Source of the DNA: Periplaneta americana
Taxonomy: Eukaryota > Arthropoda > Insecta > Blattodea > Blattidae
DNA length: 64,000 nucleotides
NCBI RefSeq assembly: GCF_040183065.1
Contig: NC_091132.1
Location: 96,323,606-96,387,605, forward strand
Reading direction: 5' to 3'
Below, piece after piece: positions 1 through 10,019 of the stretch (position 1 is the stretch's first letter; each line of letters starts with the position of its first letter). The position numbers and the translations under genes were made by a program. The notes under the pieces are model-generated. The model did not search any database, had not been told where the DNA came from, and saw nothing but the letters and a program-made list of their open reading frames with translations.

Positions 1-410
1 TATTTTTATTTTATTTTTTATTTTGTGTAATAGAAAATACTGATATTTGTCCATTTTTTAAATGGATTTATTTATTTTTATCAGACAATCTATCAAAGGT
101 AGAGAAATCATCTTGCATGATATTGTAGATATGACATGCATAAATACACACAAAAAAGTTCAACACAGAATGTTAGATAGTTTTTGAGTTATAGGTATGG
201 AAAACGCATCACCACTGTACAGTGAACTGAATTTTGAAAAAAAAAAATGTAAATAATTTTTTTTAAATCGTAAAAATAATTTCTTCATATAGCAGAAGGA
301 CAGTGTTTTACACATACCGGTACTAGTTTTCATTATAGTACAAGATATAGTAATGGAGGAAAAATATGTTGAATATTTCCAAAATTTTACTGCTATAAGC
401 TGTACCTAAC
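1..410. other. Unassigned AT-rich sequence
   Basis: AT-rich DNA with short A and T runs. I see no coding signal, terminal repeats or recognisable repeat family. Confidence 0.4.
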
Positions 411-620
411 CCCTTAAAGGCGGTCGAAGCGTGGTGCCGACCACTTCACCTCATTCTAGTGTCGAGGTCATGAAAGCATGGATCTATATCTTTAAGCCCG
501 AAATCGCCTTTTTGGTGCGTACAGGGCGTTGCTTACGAGATTATACAAGCTGGCGCATAGCGCTTGAAATACGGGTCTGAAGTGGTTCCCTCGTAATGCC
601 AATTCCGCCGCTCGGAGCGC
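411..620 (+). repeat. GC-richer island, possible non-LTR retrotransposon 3' fragment
   Basis: A roughly 200-bp island clearly richer in G and C than both flanks. It contains the phrase 'accacttcacctcattctag' followed by 'gtcgaggtcatgaaagcatg'. From memory this resembles a 3' tail shared by non-LTR retrotransposons in several insects. No open frame or target duplication is visible, so the family is a guess. Confidence 0.3.
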
Positions 621-930
621 TGTTCCATCCTAAATATTCATAGCAGAATACTTAAATGACATTGACATTTGGGACATTTAAAGGACTCACCATTGCTTAT
701 TAAATGCTTCGTACAATATTTTATGGATAATAGACGTAATTTCCAAACTTCTACGTCTCAATTATATTACAATAAAAGGCTGTCATTCTTGATATTAAAA
801 AATATTACATATTATAAACTAAGGTATTACCTTTCTGTTGTTCAATTCATACACCGTACCATTTCGAAAATAATGAAAGAAACTTAATATATTTTACATG
901 AACACTGTAGTCTACCGTATTCATGCATTC

Positions 931-931
<1 letters not shown>
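621..931. other. Unassigned AT-rich sequence
   Basis: AT-rich, with one chance 72-codon frame (669-887) that resembles nothing I know and has no gene context. Nothing else is supported. Confidence 0.4.

Positions 932-1009
<78 letters not shown>
932..1009. repeat. (ATT)n microsatellite
   Basis: Uninterrupted ATT trinucleotide run of about 26 units. Similar runs recur through the window, at least two of them as tails of LINE-B copies, but no LINE sequence is recognisable next to this one. Confidence 0.95.
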
Positions 1010-1010
<1 letters not shown>

Positions 1011-1246
1011 CAATGAATTAAGGTACTGTATTATATTCCATTTCCCTGACTTCATAATTTAATCATTTGTAAGTAGGCCTAACTTATCTTTTTCTTTTAA
1101 AAAAAAAATATATTGACGTCGAAGTGTTATGATTTTTACTAAAGCAAACAGCATTCACTATACATGATCAGTACAAATTGTGCGATTTTTCTTGCACACC
1201 TTGCAGCGATGTAATAAATATCTAATAGGCTGCTGATTAACCTGTT

Positions 1247-1340
1247 ACTTACAAATGGCTTTTAAGGAACCCGCAGGTTCATTGCTGCCCTCACATAAGC
1301 CCCCATCATCGGTCCCTAACCTGTGCAAGACTAATCCAGT
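1247..1340 (-). mobile_element. LINE-A 3' end fragment (non-LTR retrotransposon, RTE-like)
   Basis: The reverse complement reads through the conserved end of the LINE-A open frame (…gggttccttaaaagcc) and its GTAA-type tail, matching the 3' ends at 9446-9680, 25633-26372 and 60650-61582. Only about 95 bp survive, as expected for severe 5' truncation during target-primed reverse transcription. The frame codes for the tail of the reverse-transcriptase polyprotein (…AAMNLRVP in better copies). Assignment to RTE is tentative; membership of the window's LINE-A family is secure. Confidence 0.8.
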
Positions 1341-2003
1341 AGTGGGTAGTAATAGCATTTTAGTGTGTGTAAACAGTTTTTAAATTAAGAGTTAGAATTA
1401 AATTAATTAGGAAGTTAGACTGTAATATATGTGGTTAGAAATGGTTTTTGAATTTGACCATTTCCCAAAACATAAACAAATATCTCAGGAATCTCAGGGA
1501 CAATATTTTTTAGAATTTGCCGCCCATAGGCACATGCGCATCTGCTGTCCCCGATCCCCATTTCATTTTTAGTAATGTCTGAATCTCGCTCCCCTGAGCT
1601 GTTTTCTGTCGTCACTAATGACATGTCAATTTAATGAAAACATAAAGTAAAATTTTCGGTACACCATGCAATGATAATTGTACTTTATCACAACGAATAA
1701 TTGTAGTAATTATTATTTATTTATTACTCGTAATGTCGTAATAATATTTTATTTGGCTTGGAGGATGAGGGGAGTACGTTACACTAAACTCGTCATGCTC
1801 AACATTAAAATCGCATTGCTGCGTATGTTGTATCCTAAATAATGCAAATCGTATATGTGTCAATATTCAGCAGTAATAATTAACCATTGTCGTGGAATAT
1901 TTCGCCAATATAAATGATGATGGTAAATCATACTCTTTTCCTCGAATAACGCTACTGATTGCCTTAAGACAAGACAAGTTAAGAACTATATTAGTTTGAC
2001 TTT
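1341..2003. other. Unassigned sequence
   Basis: No terminal repeat, coding similarity or tandem structure. A 69-codon minus frame (1415-1624) has no recognisable motif. Confidence 0.4.
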
Positions 2004-2034
2004 GATGATGATGATAATAATAATGATGATGATG

Positions 2035-2096
<62 letters not shown>
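2004..2096. repeat. (GAT)n/(AAT)n compound microsatellite
   Basis: Alternating GAT and AAT blocks that turn into a pure AAT run of about 60 bp. Confidence 0.95.
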
Positions 2097-2097
<1 letters not shown>

Positions 2098-4085
2098 TCT
2101 GAAAGTAGCAGAATCCGGTAGTTCACTTTCAGCAATTATAACAAATTAGAGGGAACAAAATCTGAAGGATGAACAAAGAAAACTAATAATGCGGGTGATT
2201 TATAATCATCACCATCACAATCATCTGTTCCGTGTCAAAACTGCTCACGCATTCTTTTCGAGGCTCGACCCATGTTTCTTTTTCCTTTAGGACTCTCTTC
2301 AAAGGCAGCCTTGGTTATGCTGTGTCTGGCATAGGGTAAAATATATCTCTACAATTCAGTCTATATCTTTAAATTGTAACTGAAATAGATTATACATTAA
2401 TTTTTTATTCAGACAAGAATATTTCTCTTGTGGTTTAATACTGTTTAGCTATCCTTTCACGTTTTACAACACAAAGATATCTGATTTCTGATTAATCATT
2501 TTGTCTTTCATGTTAGTTGGTCTCACGTTAAAGTCCAGATATTCCACCCATTCAATAATAGTGGCAACGCTATATCTTTATATACTTTCAGCAATGTTTC
2601 TTTCCGTATATTGTGCTTCGGCAAGAATTTATTGTTCTATAAAACTACACCTAACTAAATCTGTTAAATTTTTTAAACATCTTGTAACGGAAAGGGATAA
2701 CAAATATAATTTAAATTCACTTACAGAGTACCTGTCCATTATTTGATTTATTAGAGTTTTATCTCTTATGGAGTGTAGTCCTTGGAATGTCATTACTGTT
2801 GCTTTATTTGCTGAAATTGTTATAATCATACAAGCTAAGTCATCCTGACTTAACTTGTGTAATGCTTCCTGAATGTCATTCTCTGGTTTTTCTATAATAA
2901 ACTGATAATAGACAAAGAATAAACAATAAAATTTATATTGTTAATAGATAAGATACTATTTAATGTCATCAGCCAATTTTTAATGACATCGTTAATGTAC
3001 ACATGAAAAATTGTGGATGAAAGTTGCATCCCTGTCTTATTTCCTGGTTGAATTAGCTAAAGCATTTAGTTTCTCGCAGTTCGTCTTATTATTTTTGTAC
3101 ACTGTTTGAATCACTGTAATGAAATATATTGGAATTCCAATATAAGTATTACCGGTACTTTCCGTAATAATTTTTGGTTTTAGTTTGCCAGGTGCTTGCT
3201 CTTGATCTATGAACAGCCATTCTAAATTCTCTTTTTTTTTCACAAAGACAATGTAGTTACATAAAATTAAATAGAATTCAAAGATACGAAATTATACTAT
3301 TTTTAAAAGAAACATAGGGCAAGGGAACCAAATGTGGATCAGGAACCTGTGAAGGATCAACACGTCTGATGTGTTACTTATCTTCCTTAGCAGGCATTAA
3401 AAACGTGACACATTTAGGAGTCCCTTTTCACCATTGTCACCCGCTTTTAGTTTAAAGTGAAGACGTGCAGTGAAGTTTTTCCCAATTCAATCAGAATTTC
3501 TTGAGAAAAATAAGGTGCGTTTATCTTAAAATTATTTTTATGCGTACCACCGTGATTATATATTTAGAATTTATGGCAAAGAAATAGTGTATGATATTAT
3601 TTATCAGAAAAAAAATGAAAACTAATCTGCAGTGCCTCTGACAATGCTTGCAGAAGCTCTGCAGTCATCCATGTTTTCTCTTTCTGATTCGCGCCAGTGC
3701 TGACACCTGGTTAGAGCGCGCGCGGTATTGAAAGTAGTATTTTTCGCTGAAAATTATCAGTGAAGACTTATTAATTTATTACCAAAGTGTTATAGTTAAA
3801 ATTGTTAGTTCGAGTGTAAGTCAAAATATTGCATTCTAAAGAGAGATTCACAATTGGTTCCTGGGTCCAATTCTGGATCACGTAACATAAAGCGTATGGA
3901 CATATATTATAAAATATATATTACATTTTTATTTCTGAATTGAAAAGATACATGGTCAATTATAAGAGTTTGGCGAAGAAATAAATGCATAAATGACTAT
4001 TATTTTCTTAATAATCTTGGTGATATACAATTTTATGCTTAGGCCGATCTGAAATTGGTGCATTTATCCTATTTTACCGGCACAA
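2097..4085. other. Unassigned 2-kb stretch
   Basis: AT-rich DNA with only short chance frames (the longest is about 80 codons). No transposase, reverse transcriptase, SINE head or long inverted repeat is visible. A weak inverted match (GGAACCAAATGTGG near 3326 against the complement near 3852) is too short to define an element. Confidence 0.4.
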
Positions 4086-4965
4086 GTGACTCGGCAGACA
4101 TTCGCAAGTGGTAGTGAAAAGCGTGAACTTATTGAGGACAACAAGGAAAGTGGTAATGAGGATAGGAAACGCAAGTATACAAAATACGAAGATAGTTACT
4201 TAGATTTTGGTTTCATGTTCATTCTTGTGGACAATAAAGATCGTCCACAGTGTGTTTTGTGTATGAAAGTACTCTCTGTTGAGTGTATGCTAGGTTCTTA
4301 CCTAGCAAATTGAAGCACCGTTTAGAAAGTGTTAATAAGAACGATGTGCCAAACAAAGAGAATATTTCTCTAGGAAACTGAGTCAAATGAAAGAATAATA
4401 ATCAGCATTATCTAAGCAGACAACAATCTCAAATAAAGATCTTCTAGCAATTTTACAACATAGCTTACTGGGTAGCAAAATGTAAGAAAGCCCATAGATT
4501 GCAGAAGAACTAATTCTACTGTGTGCTATTGACGTGGTATCCTCTATACTTGAAGAGTCAATAGCAAAACAGCTTTTCCCATTTCTTTGTCCGACACCAC
4601 AATCACCCATTGAGTATTCGAATTCAGGGTTTAGGAGAGCATCTTCTTGAACAAATTATTAATAAAACGAGGGGAAGGGATTTTGGTTTGCAATTTTTGA
4701 GGCCATTAAATAGCAATATAAATGCTCATTAAATTTATTATGTGCGATTTGTTGATGAAAAAAGTAACGAAATGGTGGAAGATCTTTTTTGTCAGGAAAT
4801 AAATGCAGGTATTACAGGCATAGATTTGTTTGAAATTGTGGACAACTTCATGACAGAAAATAAGCTAGACTGAGCTCACGGTGTTTGTGTGCGCACCGAA
4901 GATGGGCGTTCCATATCGGGACGTTATACTAGTAGTGATCTACAAATACTCCTTAAGCTATTTGG
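4086..4965 (+). pseudogene. Decayed hAT-superfamily transposase, ZBED5/SCAND3-like
   Basis: Remnant of a cut-and-paste transposase with an N-terminal BED zinc finger and an RNase H-like core. The first frame shows KRKYTKYEDSYLDFGF and then CVLC, the BED cysteine pair. A stop interrupts it where homologues continue with SKLKRHL, although LK-RLESVNKND can be read just downstream. Further on, in shifted frames, come VAKCKKAH near 4470, YVRFVDE near 4740, and DLFEIVDNFMTENKLD followed by GVC-RTEDGRSISGRY (4820-4930). These match the order of motifs in ZBED5-type hAT proteins. Several frameshifts and stops make it non-functional. The copy ends about 10 bp before the Tc1-like element and does not resume on the other side, so it was probably already truncated. 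Confidence 0.75.
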
Positions 4966-4975
4966 ACCCATTGTA

Positions 4976-5395
4976 CAGTCACGGAAGGAAAATCTGGCCG
5001 ATGAGCAGCAAATCTCGTAATGTTACTTATGCCGGTTTTGTTGTGATTATCACAGTACAGAGTGTCTAAGAGGGATACTGTTTACTTCTCCTCGACGTTG
5101 CTGGGCTAGAAAGGAGAGGCTTTCGGACTGTTTCTGTTCGGAGTGTCTAATAGGGACACTATTGACTTCCCCTCGTAGCTGTTGCGCTACGAGAGACTGG
5201 CTTTCGGAATGTTTTGTTTAAAGTCTACAATATACTGTATTTGTATAATTGCAACGTTTGTTGTGTTTTAGTCGACATATGGAAAGTTGTTTTGCCATTG
5301 GTTTTGCCATTGCGGATATGAAGAACGTTGTTAATGTAATTTTCATCCCCTCTGTTCGTCTCTCTTCACTCTACAGGCATACTACATTTATGATT
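4976..5395 (+). repeat. Left terminal inverted repeat of the Tc1-like element
   Basis: Matches the reverse complement of the right arm: its outer part pairs with 8344-8553 and its inner part (around 5265-5395) with 7303-7395 plus the resumption at 8344. The arm contains two degenerate ~80-bp tandem copies (5060-5139 and 5140-5219), each starting agtgtctaa-aggga and ending near ttcggantgttt. The right arm appears to have one copy. Confidence 0.85.
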
Positions 5396-5527
5396 TATGA
5401 CTCTGTATACTTCGTGTTTTTCTAGAGTCCTAGACACGTGACCCTTTCCATCTGTACCAACAGATTTTGTCTATAAATAGCCACAACCACTTCGAAAAAT
5501 CATCATTAGTATTTCAGTTCGATAGCT

Positions 5528-6535
5528 ACGGATGTCAAAGCCAAAGTAATTGCACTGATCGATGAAGGCGGATTTAGCGCGGCGCAAGCTGGAGAACGCT
5601 ACGGAGTTGCGACTAGAACAGCGTCCATGTGGTGGGCGCAGTATCAAGAGCGGGGATACATAACTCGTAAACCTGGTAGCGGAAGACCCAAGGCATCAAC
5701 ACCATGACAAGATCTTAAGTTAATAGAACGTTCGAGGCGCTTTCCATTTCACACTTCTAAAATGCTTGTGGCCGACACGGGATTTCCTGCTTCCAACAGA
5801 ACGGCTCGTAAAAGGCTCAATAGTGCCAGTATTGTGCCGAGAAGAGCGGTGGTGAAGGAAGTTCTGACTGAAGACCATCGAATTGATCGTGTTGCATTTT
5901 GCCACATGCATTACAACTATCCATGGCAAGAGGTCATCTTTTCGGATGAGAAGGTGTTTATGAACCACAGCACAGGGCCAGTGCAAGTATATCGACCGAA
6001 ACAATTGAAGAGATTTGACCCTGAATATGTGGTCGAGAGGCAACGCAGTGGTCGTTTGTCCACGTCGGTGTGGGGATGGATTTCTAGTTATGGTGGCGGT
6101 GCGCTATGGAGGATTCATGGACATATGAATGGGGATCAGTACACCAATATACTGGAAAATGTGATGCTACCTAGTGTGCGTGTGTTTCAGCCCGAAAACA
6201 AAATAAAATTCCAACACGACTTTTCTTCCGTACACACATGTGTTGCCGTGCAGCGGTGGTTCAACATTCACAGGGACGATGTCGAAGAGGCTCCATGGAT
6301 GCCAAAAAGTTCTGACTTAAATCCCATAGAAAATGTGTGGACGGAAGTGCAACGCGGTGTTAATGAACAACTACAGGGTCGGCATCCTAGGAATGCAGAC
6401 GAATTGTGGGATCTCGTTTCAGATGCTTGGGATGATGTTGCATCGTCAGATAGATATATCCACAACCTTGTTAATTCTGTAAGTAGAAGAATGGATGCAG
6501 TGATCAATGCCAATGGTTTCTGGACAAGCTATTAA
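5528..6535 (+). pseudogene. DD36E Tc1-like transposase, nearly intact
   Basis: Cut-and-paste transposase of about 335 residues, the usual Tc1 length. The N-terminus carries a helix-turn-helix region (VIALIDEGGFSAAQAGERYG) and a GRPKAS hook. The catalytic domain has D140 in FSDEKVF, D231 in FQHDFSSVHT and E268 in SSDLNPIEN. There are 36 residues between the second D and the E, the DD36E spacing. The triad is preserved. Two single-base lesions inactivate the gene: an in-frame TGA at 5705-5707, best explained by CGA to TGA, and ACG at 5528-5530 exactly where the start ATG should be. Downstream of the stop the frame is open to the natural terminator. The gene sits between the long inverted repeats of 4976-8553. 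Confidence 0.85.
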
Positions 6536-7067
6536 GTCCAGAAGGAAACTGTTGTATATCACTAGAGCTACATAGGAAGAAGAACATTTTAATTTGTGAT
6601 AAAAAGAACATTCAGTATTAATTATTTTACTTCAGGAATGTGTATTTTCCTTTATTTTCAGAACTAAAGTAAATACTATAGGTTTAAAAATAGAATAAAT
6701 AAATAAGTTATAGTAAACCGCTTATATAATCAAACGTTTCCTTAAATCGCACAAAAATTATTTCCAATTAACAAATCTAATTATGTTTCTCTTCCGTCAC
6801 TATTATTAATTGTTTACCTCAATTAATTTATATTTATTTATTTCAGTTTATTTTAATGTTCACTTATATAATTTGCATTGGATTACCTTAATCAATTTAT
6901 ATTTATTCTACTTTATCCGACTGTTCACTTTTATATCGTCTTAGAACGAAGTTCCTATGTATTGTATCTTTCTCAATTTTGTTTACTCTTCGTCATATTG
7001 GCAGTCTGCTTTGCCAGGGAGATATTAAAATAAGAATAAACCATAAATAAACGTTGTATGTCTATAG
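6536..7067. other. 3' non-coding part of the Tc1-like element
   Basis: AT-rich sequence between the transposase stop and the nested hAT MITE, still inside the Tc1-like element. No further coding signal. Confidence 0.6.
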
Positions 7068-7294
7068 CAGCGGTGCACTATGTTTACTGCGGCCCGATAA
7101 TAAAGTTTCAAGCTTAAAATTAAAAAAATATGTATATTTGAACAGTCCTGTATTATTATTTACTATAAATTACAGTAATCACTAATTAGTAAGACATTTA
7201 TGTAAATTATTTATTATTGGACGATGTCTGCGGCCTTCCAATAATATTTTTTTTTAGTATTGGCCCGCAGTATTCATAAGGTTGATCACCCCTG
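7068..7294. mobile_element. 227-bp hAT-type MITE
   Basis: Flanked by a perfect 8-bp target duplication GTCTATAG (7060-7067 and 7295-7302), the hAT hallmark. The ends are CAGCGGTGCA and the complement of CAGGGGTGAT, and both sub-ends carry a CTGCGG(G)CC motif. It has no coding capacity. It inserted at the inner end of the right inverted repeat of the Tc1-like element, so it is younger than that element. Confidence 0.85.
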
Positions 7295-7523
7295 GTCTAT
7301 AGACTAAAGAGAGACGAACAGAGGAGATGATAATGAAATCAGTAACATTCCTCATACCCGCAATGGTAAAAACAATGAAATCACAAATTTCTGTAGAATA
7401 TAATATAACATAAATATTTATTTGTTATTCAGTCTAAATGACTTATCAGTGATTTAAAAAAAGATCAATAAAATTTATAAATATAAATATTAATTGACGT
7501 TGAGGTTAAAATAATGCTAACGT

Positions 7524-7545
7524 TTTCGCCTATTGGCATCTTCAG
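7524..7545 (-). ncRNA. Hammerhead-ribozyme-like core
   Basis: On the minus strand: CTGAAGA, then TGCC-AATA-GGC as a short stem II, then GAAA. This fits the hammerhead consensus CUGANGA–stem II–GAAA (position 7 is free). I could not define stems I and III or the UH cleavage site, so it is a candidate only. Confidence 0.35.
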
Positions 7546-8121
7546 GCACTTGATCCAACAATATCATGTGATACATTAATTTACAGTAAAAGGCATGGCT
7601 GTTGAATATATATAATAATCAATCTTAAAACTAACATATTAAAATCATGTGTACAAATTAAATGATAAACTACAGTTGAGTTAATTATTGTTTTGATATG
7701 TGTGATAGTTAAACTGATTATCCTCATCTCTACTTAAATTTACGACAAACAACTATAGGACACAAAGTTTAATTGTAGACACTAAAATGGATTCAAATTA
7801 TATAAAATATTACCTTGTAATAAAAAGTGATTACTTCTATAATGTCTTATTAATGTATTCATTTGATCGTATATTTTTATCAATTACTGGTTTGTGTTGT
7901 TGTTATTGATGTAATTATAAATGTATTACAATGATAGAATCTTATGGTTCTTACTGATTCCAATATTAAACTTCATATTGAGCGGACGTCGAAATAATTT
8001 CAGATGGTTGAAACGTAGAATGCAGTTATGACTTTCAAAGGAAGTTGAGCTGTTCATGATGCAATTCGTTCTATAATATATACGTATCGTAAGTAACTAT
8101 TATAAAATATTGTTCAAGTGC

Positions 8122-8143
8122 CTGAAGATGCTAATAGGCGAAA
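8122..8143 (+). ncRNA. Hammerhead-ribozyme-like core
   Basis: Plus-strand partner of the core at 7524-7545: CTGAAGA, stem II TGC-TAATAG-GC, GAAA. Stem II is weaker by one base change. Stems I and III are not evident. Confidence 0.3.
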
Positions 8144-8343
8144 ACGTTAGCATTATTTTAACCTTTAACTTCAATGAATATTTATATTTATAAATTTTAT
8201 TGATCTTGTTTTGAAACACTAAGAAGTCGTTTAGACTGAATAACAAATAAATATTTATGTTATGTTATGTTATGTTATATTATATTGTATACTGATTTGT
8301 CTGAAAATTATTATTACAATGCTTACTAAGAAAATTTCTGTAG

Positions 8344-8553
8344 GCCTATGTCGACAAGAACACAAGAGTTTCAACCTTATGGAATGTGGACAGAAACAGT
8401 CCGAAAGCCTTTCTCTCCTAGCCCAGCAACGCCGAGGAGAAGTAAACAGTATCCCTTTTAGACACACTCTGTACTGTGATAATCACAACAAAACCGGCAT
8501 AAGTAACATTACGAGTTTTGCTGCTGATCGGCCAGATTTTTCTTCCGTGACTG
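8344..8553 (+). repeat. Right terminal inverted repeat of the Tc1-like element (outer part)
   Basis: Reverse complement of 4976 to about 5280, including the gccggttttgttgtgattat block, and ending CTTCCGTGACTG next to the TA duplication. The inner part of this arm is at 7303-7395 on the other side of the nested insertion. Confidence 0.85.
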
Positions 8554-8555
8554 TA

Positions 8556-8965
8556 CTAGTTGAATAATCCTTCGCGCGCCCGCGCTTTCACGGCTTACGG
8601 TTGTTCAGTGGAACCATTTAACAAGGCGGTTGTAAATTCCTCGCCTCCATCGCGGTCAAGGTCGCGTCAGGTGTCAATGGGAGTTTGTAGGCCTGCTCTT
8701 GCAAGATATGCAAATGCAGAGTCCTGCCAGCTGGCCCACCGCTCAGCACTGCCAATCCTAATATGTAAGCAGCCCACCCAAAACCAACACTGCTTGACGC
8801 GGACGCTTCCTAGCCCATCGCACTGGGCTTTGCAGCCACCGTCGTCCACCGCACTGCTCAGTACTGCACTGACGTCATCCCACCAGTTGATTGTATTCTA
8901 CTGCTTTCCTGCTTACGCGCATTGGTTGTGCTTTCGCTTGGCGTGTGGCATGAGCATACAGTTAC
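8556..8965. other. GC-rich island with a CRE-like octamer
   Basis: Markedly GC-richer than its surroundings, starting immediately after the Tc1-like element. It contains TGACGTCA at 8870-8877 and ATGCAAAT near 8708. A 187-codon frame (8560-9123) crosses it but shows no domain, has low-complexity composition and probably reflects base composition. It could be a promoter-like fragment or an unrecognised repeat. Confidence 0.3.
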
Positions 8966-9445
8966 ACATTACAAAATTAAATTATTTTCCACTCCTGTCA
9001 AACACAGATTTAAAAATTGTCCCTATCGTACTCTTTTACTTTCCACACCGACTCTGTTGTTTCAAACTGTCTAGTAGCCAGTTTCTCCTTCACTACTTTT
9101 TCTCTAGAGAGATTGTATTTTAGAATGTATGCTTTCACAGTCGGTGTCTGTGATGAAGGTTTTCCGGGCTGCTATTACATTATCAAAGTTCTTTGGCAAA
9201 GATCTTTTTATAAAATATATATTATACAATATATATTATACAATATATGGCAGTGTAATGGGTTTTCTTTTATGAAAGTTCCTTATGCCTTGTTGTTATC
9301 TTTGATAAAAGATTTCTATACTTTAAAACAAATATGGCAGAACGCAAATATAACTGGACTGTTGCTACCACAAAAATTCTGAAATCGGAGCATGAAGGAA
9401 ATGAAATGTTGTAAATAAATAATTTGTATAATATAATATTCATAT
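8966..9445. other. Unassigned sequence
   Basis: AT-rich, with a small tandem 'atatattatacaat' near 9218-9248. No gene or mobile-element signature. Confidence 0.4.
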
Positions 9446-9680
9446 TATATGGGCGAATCCAGAAATGCATATAGAATGTTAGTTGGGAGGCCGGAGAGAA
9501 AAAGACCTTTGGGGAGGCCAAGACGTAGATGGGAGGATAATATTAAAATGGATTTGAGGGAGGTTGGATATGATGATAGAGACTGGATTAATCTTGTACA
9601 GGATAGGGACCTATGGCGGGCTTATGCGAGGGCGGCAATGAACCTGCGGGTTCGTTAAAAGCCATTTGTAAGTAAGTAAT
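9446..9680 (+). mobile_element. LINE-A 3' fragment with C-terminal coding tail
   Basis: A 69-codon frame (9449-9658) encodes the C-terminus of a non-LTR reverse-transcriptase polyprotein: GRPERKRPLGRPRRRWEDNI, then DWINLVQDRDLWRAYARA. It ends MNLRVR just before the conserved non-coding tail gccatttgtaagtaagtaa. The basic GRPRRRWEDN motif is typical of many arthropod non-LTR elements. The short 3' UTR and tetranucleotide tail suggest RTE. The copy is heavily 5'-truncated and cannot be functional. Confidence 0.85.
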
Positions 9681-10019
9681 ATTTTATAATAATTTGTATA
9701 ACTTTTCAAGTCCTCTCATTGTAGCTCTTTCAATAAGTTCTGATGTATATCTCTCTTATCACGTCTTGCAATCCATGATTTAACCTCTGACCACATATTT
9801 GTATTGTGATCAGAAGTTTAACTCAAAGGCATTTCTTTTTCAGTAACATGCATATTGTAATAATTGAACTAATTGTAGTTAAACAAGCATAATACTGTTC
9901 TTTATTCACGGTGTTAAAAACGTAATGCTTAAATATTAGTATAGTATTTCTAAATTCACTGAGTGACGAGATATTTATATTTCTTTGTGGTAGTTATTCT
10001 ACGGGACACAGTGTATGTA
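9681..10019. other. Unassigned sequence
   Basis: AT-rich spacer between the LINE-A tail and the DD41D element. Ends with the TA target at 10018-10019. Confidence 0.4.

Larger units (their letters stand above)
7396..8332. mobile_element. Inverted-repeat element with hammerhead-like cores, possibly Penelope-related
   Basis: About 170 bp at each end form inverted repeats (roughly 7398-7560 against 8107-8287). Both contain the stretch atttatttgttattcagtc. The insertion splits the right arm of the Tc1-like element. An 11-bp direct repeat AATTTCTGTAG lies at 7385-7395 and 8333-8343, consistent with a target duplication, and a ~45-bp extra segment sits at the right end. Each arm carries a CUGANGA–stem–GAAA core. 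The long inverted arms, the variable duplication and the ribozyme-like core together recall the pLTRs of Penelope-like retroelements, but no coding sequence is present to prove it. Confidence 0.55.
4976..8553 (+). mobile_element. Tc1-like (DD36E) transposon with two nested insertions
   Basis: The element begins CAGTCACGGAAG and ends with the complement CTTCCGTGACTG. It is flanked by TA on both sides (4974-4975 and 8554-8555), the target duplication of the IS630-Tc1-mariner superfamily. The inverted repeats are very long: about 420 bp on the left and a matching right arm that is split by an insertion. A transposase pseudogene lies at 5528-6535. A 227-bp hAT MITE (7068-7294) and a ~940-bp inverted-repeat element (7396-8332) inserted later. 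Subtracting them gives an original length of about 2.4 kb. Confidence 0.85.

Noticed and set aside
8560-9123. 187-codon plus-strand frame
   Set aside because: No domain or homology recognised, odd Ser/Leu/Pro composition, crosses from a GC-rich island into AT-rich DNA. Treated as chance.
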